Source: Acidobacteriota bacterium (GTDB lineage: Bacteria; Acidobacteriota; Terriglobia; UBA7540). Taken from it: a stretch of 8,096 bases of DNA. Below, in pieces: positions 1 to 5,108 of the stretch (position 1 is the first letter of the stretch; every line of letters begins with the position of its first letter). The position numbers were made by a program, and so were the translations under genes. A model generated the notes under the pieces. The model searched no databases, was not told where the DNA came from, and worked only from the letters and a program-made list of their open reading frames with translations. The stretch covers positions 1 through 8,096 of the forward strand of contig PLWR01000528.1 of NCBI GenBank assembly GCA_003165615.1, read 5' to 3'.

Positions 1-348
1 GTGCTGGGCATTGTCATCACCATGGGGGCTTTGGGCGGCCCGCCAGAAGAGATCGGACGTAAAGTCGCCGCTGCATTGGTAGGTACCTTTTTGGGCATCC
101 TGCTCTGCTATGGAGTGGTAGGGCCCCTCGCTGCCAATATGGCCAAATCGGCAGATGATGAGCATGCCTACCTGTATGTGCTCCGGGTGGCCATGGCTTC
201 GTTCATCAAAGGGACCGCACCAATTATGGCGGTGGAAGTGGCGCGGCGGGCGATTCCCGGGCATGTGCGCCCCACGTTCCAGGAGTTGGAGGGCTATTGT
301 CGCAACAAAGGTGATGCGGCGCCACCGAAAGAGGAAGCCGCAGCTTAA
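1..348 (+). CDS. motA: Flagellar motor stator protein MotA (C-terminal part, 5' end outside window)
   Basis: MotA and MotB form the proton-conducting stator that drives flagellar rotation from the inner membrane. Only the last 115 codons are present. The first codon, GTG, is an internal Val: the opening VLGIVITMGALGGPPEEIG matches the middle of MotA, about 170 residues into a protein usually near 285 aa. Visible features are the PPEEIG turn (fragment residues 14-19), the last membrane helix KVAAALVGTFLGILLCYGVVGPLA (21-44) with the conserved Pro of GPLA at 42, and the cytoplasmic tail with the family segment RPTFQELE. The tail ends in a Glu/Ala-rich stretch before TAA. motB follows on the same strand after 143 bp, a wide gap for a pair that is usually tightly coupled; the gap is filled by a repeat element. 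Family assignment is secure. Confidence 0.95.
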   Translation: MLGIVITMGALGGPPEEIGRKVAAALVGTFLGILLCYGVVGPLAANMAKSADDEHAYLYVLRVAMASFIKGTAPIMAVEVARRAIPGHVRPTFQELEGYCRNKGDAAPPKEEAAA

Positions 349-352
349 GGAA

Positions 353-487
353 GGAGTCAGGAGACAGGCTCCTAGGAGTCAGAATACGGCAAACGATAGA
401 CGGCGCACAGGCCGCATCCCCCTCTACCGTATGCTGCTAACACTTCTTAACGAAGAATTGAGGTCGCCTGACTCCTAACTCCTAACT
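353..487. repeat. Palindromic heptad-repeat element between motA and motB
   Basis: The left side carries the heptads GGAGTCA and GGAGACA (353-366), then a 10-bp palindrome CTCCTAGGAG (369-378) that runs into another GGAGTCA (375-381). The right side carries three complementary heptads, CCTGACT-CCTAACT-CCTAACT (467-487). GGAGTCAGG (353-361) pairs perfectly with CCTGACTCC (467-475). Overall length is about 135 bp with a unique core of roughly 85 bp, close to the 134-bp element inside tgt, whose heptad is GGTGTCA. The core also has a small hairpin, TTCTT-AACG-AAGAA (444-457). I see no ORF or promoter that would explain it. The right arm ends four bases before the motB start, so it occupies the place of the ribosome binding site. 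Confidence 0.8.
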
Positions 488-491
488 CACT

Positions 492-1253
492 ATGGCAGCA
501 GCCAAACCGATTATTGTCATCAAGAAGAAAGGCGGCCACGGCGGCCACCACGGAGGCGCCTGGAAGGTGGCCTATGCCGATTTCGTGACCGCCATGATGT
601 CGCTCTTCATTGTTCTCTGGCTCACGAACACTAGCAAGCCCATCAAAGAGGCCGTGGCGGGGTATTTCAGAGACCCCTCCGGGACTACCAAATTAACGGG
701 TGGCAATGGAAAGGGTCCGGGACAGAGCCCCGGAGAGGGCCCTGCGGACACCCTGACTTTATCCAAAGCGAACATGTCAAAGTTGAAAGACGAGCTTCAG
801 AGCGCCATCCACAAGATCGAAAGCCTCAACAAGCTCAATAACCAGATTGAGATGAAGGTCACGTCCGAAGGCTTGCGTATCGAACTGCTGGAATCCGCCA
901 AGGGTACTTTCTTCGATAGTGGCAGTCCTGAGCTGAGCGACAGTGGCAAGGAAACGCTCGTGGCGCTGGCGAAGCAGTTGGGTGGGGTTCCCAACAAAAT
1001 CTCGATTGAAGGACACACCGATTCCAAGCCCTTGGTCCGGCATGGTGGTGAATACGGAAACTGGGAGCTCTCCGTGGACCGTGCCAACAACGCCCGGCGC
1101 TTGATGCAGGAGGATGGTCTGCGCGCGGACCAAGTGACGCAGGTTAGGGGTTACGCCGACCAGAAGCTTCGTAAGGTTGATGCCCCTGAGGATCCTTCCA
1201 ACCGGCGAATCTCCGTCATCGTGCAATACGCGGAGGCGCCCCCCGGCAAATAG
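492..1253 (+). CDS. motB: Flagellar motor stator protein MotB
   Basis: MotB is the peptidoglycan-anchoring stator subunit. Its single transmembrane helix carries the proton-binding Asp, and its periplasmic OmpA-like domain grips the cell wall. In this 253-aa protein a His/Gly-rich cytoplasmic N-terminus (residues 11-22) leads into AWKVAYADFVTAMMSLFIVLWL (23-44), with the essential Asp at 30. The KEAVAGYF segment (52-59) matches the periplasmic plug region, followed by a Gly/Pro-rich linker (62-86). The OmpA-like domain spans about 135-246, with FFDSGSPEL, the peptidoglycan-binding segments GHTDSKP (174-180) and SVDRANNARRL (194-204), and the closing NRRISVIV (237-244). Length is normal. ATG at 492 is the natural start, giving the standard MotB N-terminus, but no Shine-Dalgarno is visible because CT-rich repeat DNA lies immediately upstream. 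Confidence 0.96.
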   Translation: MAAAKPIIVIKKKGGHGGHHGGAWKVAYADFVTAMMSLFIVLWLTNTSKPIKEAVAGYFRDPSGTTKLTGGNGKGPGQSPGEGPADTLTLSKANMSKLKDELQSAIHKIESLNKLNNQIEMKVTSEGLRIELLESAKGTFFDSGSPELSDSGKETLVALAKQLGGVPNKISIEGHTDSKPLVRHGGEYGNWELSVDRANNARRLMQEDGLRADQVTQVRGYADQKLRKVDAPEDPSNRRISVIVQYAEAPPGK

Positions 1254-1289
1254 ACCGCTATGGTAGCGCTCAGCAATCGGGTGGACATC

Positions 1290-1338
1290 GTAGCGCCTCG
1301 ATTCGTCGGGGCAATTGCCGGCAGGATGCCGGCGCTAC
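1290..1338. repeat. Nested inverted repeat, GTAGCGC / GCATCCTGC family, copy 1
   Basis: Outer arms GTAGCGCC (1290-1297) and GGCGCTAC (1331-1338) are perfect complements. Nested at the right end is the tight hairpin GCCGGCA-GGA-TGCCGGC (1317-1333), 7-bp arms with a 3-nt loop. Read on the minus strand, the right part is GTAGCGCCGGCATCCTGCC, which aligns with GTAGCACGGGCATCCTGCC at 3952-3970. This supports a dispersed repeat family rather than a one-off hairpin. Confidence 0.7.
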
Positions 1339-1445
1339 AGCCGGAGCGTTGTCCATGCATCTGGTCGACCCGGAATTGCCGTCCCGTAACTTCTTGTTTT
1401 TGGGAGAATATTTTGCGTCTCTTGTAGCGCCCCTCTTGGGTGCCC

Positions 1446-1481
1446 TTGCGGGGGGCAGGCCCACAAGGCCTGCCCCTGCAA
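1446..1481. repeat. Long GC-rich hairpin between motB and galM
   Basis: GGGGCAGGCC (1452-1461), loop CACAA, GGCCTGCCCC (1467-1476) is a perfect 10-bp stem. Flanking TTGC (1446-1449) and GCAA (1478-1481) extend it after a small internal bulge. The position between two convergent genes would suit a bidirectional terminator, but neither side has a proper T-run, so it is listed as a structured repeat. The nearby GTAGCGCC at 1425 suggests it belongs to the same repeat cluster as the hairpin at 1290. Confidence 0.6.
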
Positions 1482-1513
1482 GACTTGTTTGGTTACGGCT
1501 TCGCCGCGCTGTG

Positions 1514-2662
1514 CTACCGCGCGGAGAATTTCAAAACCGTAGTGGAGTGGTAAGTCTGACCGGGCTCCAGGATCGTCGACGGAAAGTTCGGCTTGTTAGG
1601 CGAATCGGGATAGTGCTGGGTCTCCAGGCAGAAGGCATCGCGCTTGTTGTAGATGTGCCCGTGCTTGCCGGGCACCCCGTCCAGAAAGTTGCCCGTGTAG
1701 AACTGCACTCCCGGCTCGGTGGTGTCAACCTCCAGAGCTCGCCCGCTGGTGGGATCATATGCGCGGCCCGCCAACACCAGGCCCGGGCCATGCCGGTTGA
1801 TCACGAAATTGTGGTCGTACCCGCTCCCGAAAACCAATTGCTCATAATGGTCGTTGATCCGGGCGCCGATGGCCGTGGGCTTGGTGAAATCGAGGGGCGA
1901 TCCCTTTACGCTGGCGATTTTCCCCGTGGGGATTAAGGTGGCGTCAACCGGGGTATAGTGGTCGGCGTTGAGCATCAGCTCTTCACCAAGAATACTTCCA
2001 CTTCCCTCGCCGGCCAGGTTGAAGTAGGAATGGTTGGTGAGGTTGACGGGCGTGGCCTTGTCCGTCGTGGCTTGGTAATCGATCCCGAGTTCGTTTTTGT
2101 CGTTCAGCGTGTAGGTGACTGTCACGTGGAGGGTCCCGGGATAGCCCTCTTCGCCGTCAACGCTGGTGTACTTCAGGACCAGGCCAACCTCGGCGCCCTT
2201 CTCAAAGGATTTCGCCTGCCACACAACCTTATCAAAACCCTTCAAGCCTCCGTGGAGGGCATTAGGGCCATTATTTTTCGCCAACGTATGTTCCTTGCCA
2301 TTGAGCGTAAACTTGGCGTTGCCGATGCGGTTTCCATAACGTCCCACGAGTGCCCCAAAAAAGGGGTTCTTGTCAAGGTAGCCGGCGAGAGTATCGAATC
2401 CGAGCGTGATATCGGCAAATTGCCCCTTGTTGTCGGGGGTCTTTATGGAAACGATAATCCCGCCATACGTCATCGCGCGCACTTCGATGCCGTGCGTGTT
2501 GGTCAGGGTATAAAGCTCGACGGCCTTCCCGTCGGGCATAGTTCCAAAAGCTTCTTTCTTTACCATAAGCGCTCCCAGTGCAGAAGATGAGACCCCAGAG
2601 TCCGCGAAACAAGCAATCAAGATGAGGCACAACAAGATCGAGAGAACGGAACGTTGAACCAT
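1514..2662 (-). CDS. galM: Aldose 1-epimerase (galactose mutarotase), exported, probable lipoprotein
   Basis: GalM interconverts the alpha and beta anomers of aldohexoses such as galactose and glucose. The 382-aa product carries the family landmarks: NNGPNALHGG (His137), VNLTNHSYFNL (His211), the GYDHNFV Asp283, the EPGVQFYTGNFLDG segment (Gln320) and FCLETQHYPDSPN, whose Glu347 corresponds to the catalytic base. The mature domain begins near residue 34. Residues 1-30 form a signal peptide: a short basic start (Arg4), a hydrophobic core, then LIAC with Cys18, which fits a lipobox. The enzyme is therefore probably exported and perhaps lipid-anchored, whereas E. coli GalM is cytoplasmic. The ATG at 2662 has an AGAGGAAA ribosome site at 2666-2673; an internal ATG at codon 33 would give a cytoplasmic form. 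It is convergent with motB, with no sugar-pathway genes beside it. Confidence 0.95.
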   Translation of the reverse strand: MVQRSVLSILLCLILIACFADSGVSSSALGALMVKKEAFGTMPDGKAVELYTLTNTHGIEVRAMTYGGIIVSIKTPDNKGQFADITLGFDTLAGYLDKNPFFGALVGRYGNRIGNAKFTLNGKEHTLAKNNGPNALHGGLKGFDKVVWQAKSFEKGAEVGLVLKYTSVDGEEGYPGTLHVTVTYTLNDKNELGIDYQATTDKATPVNLTNHSYFNLAGEGSGSILGEELMLNADHYTPVDATLIPTGKIASVKGSPLDFTKPTAIGARINDHYEQLVFGSGYDHNFVINRHGPGLVLAGRAYDPTSGRALEVDTTEPGVQFYTGNFLDGVPGKHGHIYNKRDAFCLETQHYPDSPNKPNFPSTILEPGQTYHSTTVLKFSAR

Positions 2663-2914
2663 GTGTTTCCTCTGGTGGTCGGAATCGAAAAGGACGGGTC
2701 GGAATAATTCTCTGTCATTTCATAACATCGCTCAAAACATCCCGCCGCAAGGAATTCTCTTCGCAGTGTCGTCGTGAGTCAAGCCCTGATTGATGCCGTC
2801 ATGTTCATTCACCGCAGAGGGTGTAGCGCTACCATGAGCGGCTTTTCCACGATTCAACATCAAGCCCATCAGTCAGGCATTAACAACATGTGGATGTTTT
2901 GCAAATAAATAACC
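2663..2914. other. Gene-free region upstream of galM
   Basis: This stretch should contain the galM promoter on the minus strand, but I find no convincing -35/-10 pair. The perfect palindrome GTAGCGCTAC lies at 2823-2832 and matches the terminal GTAGCGC motif of the hairpin repeats at 1290 and 3952; it may be a remnant or joined ends of that repeat. No recognisable coding sequence is present. Confidence 0.45.
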
Positions 2915-2945
2915 GCAGAGTCTGAAACGCACAGACTCTGCTTTT
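2910..2945 (-). terminator. Rho-independent terminator of the toxin-antitoxin operon
   Basis: The perfect 10-bp arms GCAGAGTCTG (2915-2924) and CAGACTCTGC (2932-2941) enclose a 7-nt loop. On the minus strand the stem is followed by GGTTATTTATTTGC, a T-rich tail, and it lies about 20 bases beyond the antitoxin stop codon. On the plus strand a TTTT run follows (2942-2945), so it may act both ways, but no plus-strand gene reads into it. Confidence 0.75.
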
Positions 2946-2965
2946 AGGTCGTCGCTACCAGCCCA

Positions 2966-3322
2966 TCAGACGCGTACGGGTTTTCGATGGGCGATCTTGA
3001 GAGGCGACGGGTTTTCGCCCAGGGCTGACAGCACCACCGGCCGGCGGTCGGGGAACTCCGCGACCAGGGACAGGGTGCCGCCCATGGCCTCGACGGCTTT
3101 GCGCAGAGTCGAGAGCAAAAGGTCGCTGCGCTTCTCCAGCCGCGACACGCTATCCTGATTGATTTTCAGGGTCTTGGCGAGGCGGACCTGGGTGAGCTTG
3201 CGGGCTTTGCGAAGCTCCCGCAAGGTCATCTCTTCCGCCATTAACTCCGCCGCGCGCGCCTCAACTTTCCGGCGCTGCGGGGCGGGCAAGCCGCGGATTT
3301 TGTCATTTACGCTCACCGGCAT
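2966..3322 (-). CDS. XRE-family antitoxin of a type II toxin-antitoxin module
   Basis: This 118-aa protein is a HigA-type DNA-binding antitoxin that should neutralise the toxin encoded just upstream and repress their shared promoter. The N-terminus (1-32) is an Ala/Arg/Glu-rich helical segment, AQRRKVEARAAELMAEEM-like. The helix-turn-helix runs over about 33-75, with the XRE core LRKARKLTQVRLAKTL and the recognition helix NQDSVSRLEKR (55-65). Then comes STLRKAVEAMGGTLSLVAEFPDRRPVVL, characteristic of antitoxins paired with Gp49/DUF891-like toxins. A basic tail of about 15 residues (104-118) follows. The ATG at 3322 lies 2 bp after the toxin stop and is preceded by a strong AGGAGGGGAGG (3328-3338) inside the toxin's last codons. 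Strong translation of the antitoxin from an internal ribosome site suits a toxin-first operon. Confidence 0.9.
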   Translation of the reverse strand: MPVSVNDKIRGLPAPQRRKVEARAAELMAEEMTLRELRKARKLTQVRLAKTLKINQDSVSRLEKRSDLLLSTLRKAVEAMGGTLSLVAEFPDRRPVVLSALGENPSPLKIAHRKPVRV

Positions 3323-3324
3323 AG

Positions 3325-3693
3325 TTACCTCCCCTCCTTTCTCAGCCGCCCCAGATGCGCGTCGAGGCGGTCATCGGCCTTGCGAATGAGTTCCCGGTAG
3401 AATCGCTTTTCGCTGCCGCCTGACTTATCCCCCGCCACCGGCAAGATGGCGCGTCGTCGGGGATCAAAAGCGAAGGCCACTCCCCATTCCCCTGCGGCGG
3501 CGCTGAACCGCAACTCCTTCAGATGCGAGTGGCGCGAGCCTTTCAGCGTGTCAACGCGCGGGCGGCCCAACTGTGGTCCGAAGCGCTGGAGGAGGAGCGA
3601 CAAGGCGAGAATCTCCGTCTGCACATCCTCGGGCAATGCGTCGAACTCCGGCGCAAACTCGTCGCCGATTTCAACCACCCGGCTCACACGCAT
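3325..3693 (-). CDS. RelE/HigB-like toxin (Gp49/DUF891 family)
   Basis: Members of this family are small ribosome-dependent mRNA interferases or related growth inhibitors held in check by an XRE antitoxin. The 122-aa product has the family signature LGRPRVDTLKGSRHSHLKELRF (42-63), then GEWGVAFAFDPRRRAILPVAGDKSG (68-92), and the C-terminal FYRELIRKADDRLDAHL helix (98-114). Basic residues in these segments are the likely RNA-facing ones. It is intact with no internal stop. Start choice is uncertain. ATG at 3693 has no Shine-Dalgarno, and the promoter seen here predicts transcription beginning near 3687, inside the reading frame. GTG at codon 3 (3687-3685) would give a leaderless start and an N-terminus that fits relatives well. 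The activity is inferred from the family. Confidence 0.88.
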   Translation of the reverse strand: MRVSRVVEIGDEFAPEFDALPEDVQTEILALSLLLQRFGPQLGRPRVDTLKGSRHSHLKELRFSAAAGEWGVAFAFDPRRRAILPVAGDKSGGSEKRFYRELIRKADDRLDAHLGRLRKEGR

Positions 3694-3722
3694 AATATGG
3701 TATGTAATCCATATTCTGTCAA
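3694..3722 (-). promoter_or_regulatory. Promoter with overlapping operator for the toxin-antitoxin operon
   Basis: On the minus strand a perfect -35 TTGACA (3717-3722) is followed, after 17 bp, by a -10-like CATATT (3694-3699, 4 of 6 consensus bases). A perfect 7-bp inverted repeat, AATATGG-N8-CCATATT (3694-3715), covers the -10 box and most of the spacer and abuts the toxin ATG. It is ideally placed for binding by the dimeric XRE antitoxin, giving autoregulation. The sequence elements are seen directly; their function is inferred from how such modules work. Confidence 0.7.
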
Positions 3723-3951
3723 ATGCATATTTTGGAAATCCCGGTCCTCATGGCTTGGGCGCAAGGATCGTCAGCGGTTTCGCGGCCCGCTTCGGGAAAA
3801 CCCCACGCCAGGAAGTGGGTCTGCGCCTGACCCGATGACAATCCACAAGGCCGTATTTGGCCTAACCACCGAAATGGGCACGGCGTCGCTGGCCGATATT
3901 CCCGCCAAGGTGCGAATCTACTCGGCAAGTTATAGAATATTTGCCGCCGAG

Positions 3952-3999
3952 GTAGCACGGGCATCCTGCCCGTGTGGAGTCATGGCCAAGACGGCCATG
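3952..3999. repeat. Double hairpin, GTAGC / GCATCCTGC family, copy 2
   Basis: CACGGGCA-TCC-TGCCCGTG (3956-3974) has perfect 8-bp arms with a 3-nt loop and is preceded by GTAG at 3952. A second hairpin, CATGGCC-AAGAC-GGCCATG (3981-3999), follows after six bases. The first shares GTAGC and the loop core GGCATCCTGCC with the minus strand of the repeat at 1317-1338. Where the two copies differ in the stem, the opposite base also differs, so pairing is kept. Confidence 0.7.
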
Positions 4000-4012
4000 G
4001 CACGAAGGCTGG

Positions 4013-4032
4013 ATTCCCGCCTGCGCGGGAAT
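4013..4032. repeat. dRS3-like inverted repeat ATTCCC-N8-GGGAAT
   Basis: ATTCCCGCCTGCGCGGGAAT is a perfect 8-bp inverted repeat with a 4-nt loop. It fits the pattern ATTCCC-N8-GGGAAT known for the neisserial dRS3 repeat and for similar dispersed repeats in many genomes, including the usual flanks CTGG and GAC. A partial second copy, GGGGATTCCCATTCCAAATGAC, follows around 4048-4069. CCGGTGT (4035-4041) and ACACCGG (4068-4074) form a further inverted pair around it. Confidence 0.7.
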
Positions 4033-4260
4033 GACCGGTGTTTAGAAGGGGATTCCCATTCCAAATGACACCGGCACCAGCACCCGCACCCCCAAATCCC
4101 TTGCTTAGCTCGAGAGTAATTGATATTTTCACCCCAGCGATTTTGGTTCGATTTGATATAACATTATGAAGTGGGTGACGCAGCAAAGCGTCGGCGGATC
4201 GTGGCGAATAGGACGGTGCGCAATTCAAAATTCCTGGTTGGACAAGCGGAGAGGTGAATC

Positions 4261-5016
4261 ATGGGCGAAACAACGATTGCGCCTTCGCTGCCGGAAGATC
4301 AGACGTCTGATTCTTTCCTCAGCCGGGCGGTTGGGATTTTCATCGCGCCGGGCCGGACTTTTGAATCCATTGCCCGGCGTCCAGACTTTATCGCACCCCT
4401 TATCGTCGGGATTGTAGGGTCCATCGTCCTCATCGAGGCCATGCTCGGGAAGATCGGCGCCGCGCGAATTATCCGGCAATCGCTTGAAATTAGTGGCAAG
4501 GCTGCCCATATGACGCCGGAGCAGCTTGACCAGACAGTGCAAAAGGTGGTGGGTTTCACGGCCATCAGCATGCACGTGGGCGGCGTCATAGGCGTTCCCA
4601 TCTTTCTGCTGGTCATCGCAGCGGTGGGACTTTTTATCGCTAATGTTGTCTTCGGGGCTTCGACGGACTTTAAGACCTGCCTTAGTGTGGTCTGCTACGC
4701 TAATCTTGTCCTCCAGGTGGGAGTAATTCTGGGATTGATCATTGTGTTTATGGGCGACCCGGAGCAGTTCAATCCGGAGAACCCTGTTCCCACCATGGTA
4801 GGATTCTTCCTGAACCCTCGGGAGACCTCGAAGGTACTGTATGCGGTTGCCAGTTCGTTCGACATTTTCCGGGTGTGGTTCATCGTGCTGTGCTCCCTCG
4901 GGCTTTCTGTCGCCACAAGGAAAAAAGTCGGGATAAATGCGATCTTATTGGCCTACTTGGGCATATGGGTCCTCATCGTCCTAGGCAAAGTCGGCATGGC
5001 CGCGATAGCGGGTTAG
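4261..5016 (+). CDS. YIP1-family integral membrane protein
   Basis: This 251-aa protein shows the Yip1 domain pattern: a short soluble N-terminus, the segment AVGIFIAPGRTFESIARRPDFIAPL (23-47) typical of bacterial family members, then about five hydrophobic helices (roughly 42-62, 106-131, 139-164, 201-218 and 225-247). The loop at 63-100 is amphipathic and the loop at 165-195 is rich in Pro, Asn and Glu. The bacterial role is not established; I make no functional claim beyond membrane location. The start is well supported by GGAGAGG at 4248-4254, six bases before ATG. It lies upstream of tgt on the same strand with a 92-bp gap, so co-transcription is possible but not shown. Confidence 0.85.
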   Translation: MGETTIAPSLPEDQTSDSFLSRAVGIFIAPGRTFESIARRPDFIAPLIVGIVGSIVLIEAMLGKIGAARIIRQSLEISGKAAHMTPEQLDQTVQKVVGFTAISMHVGGVIGVPIFLLVIAAVGLFIANVVFGASTDFKTCLSVVCYANLVLQVGVILGLIIVFMGDPEQFNPENPVPTMVGFFLNPRETSKVLYAVASSFDIFRVWFIVLCSLGLSVATRKKVGINAILLAYLGIWVLIVLGKVGMAAIAG

Positions 5017-5108
5017 CACGGTGGTGTGGGACACAATGTCACCAAAGACCATTCCGTGCGGGCACTAGCAAGCAGGTGTGGGACTATTGAGGACCAAGCC
5101 AAGGCCTA

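Larger units (their letters stand above)
1254..1513. other. Gene-free convergent region with repeats
   Basis: This 260-bp stretch separates the convergent motB and galM. Open frames across it are short or are extensions of frames opposite galM, with no recognisable protein. It holds two strong hairpins, listed separately, and several copies of the short sequence GTAGCGC (1263-1269, 1290-1296, 1425-1431, plus the reverse complement at 1332-1338). No clean U-tract terminator follows either hairpin, although the hairpins may still slow transcription from both sides. Confidence 0.6.
3723..4260. other. Gene-free region with clustered repeats upstream of the YIP1 gene
   Basis: About 540 bp with no recognisable coding sequence. 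The open frames crossing it translate into low-quality sequence, including the typical repeat translation RRLDSRLRGND. The middle (3952-4074) is a run of adjacent hairpins, listed separately. The last 100 bp before 4261 are AT-richer (TTTGATATAACAT near 4152-4164) and may hold the promoter of the YIP1 gene, with TATAAC (4157-4162) as a -10 candidate but no matching -35. Confidence 0.5.

Noticed and set aside
1..3. GTG at the first base as a true start codon of motA
   Set aside because: The sequence matches the middle of MotA, so this is an internal Val and the gene begins outside the window.
777..1226. Minus-strand open frame of 149 codons
   Set aside because: Antisense to the OmpA-like domain of motB, which is clearly the real gene.
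1452..1476. Intrinsic terminator for motB or galM
   Set aside because: The stem is strong, but neither strand has a T-run immediately after it; kept as a structured repeat only.
1349..1936. Long plus-strand open frame of 195 codons
   Set aside because: It lies mostly opposite galM, which has complete catalytic motifs, and its translation shows no recognisable domain. It is an antisense shadow.
1958..2590. Plus-strand open frame of 210 codons
   Set aside because: Antisense to the N-terminal half of galM with no family signature; long only because of the codon bias of the opposite strand.
3523..4068. Plus-strand open frame of 181 codons running from the toxin gene into the repeat cluster
   Set aside because: It is antisense to the toxin at one end and reads through dispersed repeats at the other, with the typical repeat translation RLDSRLRGND.
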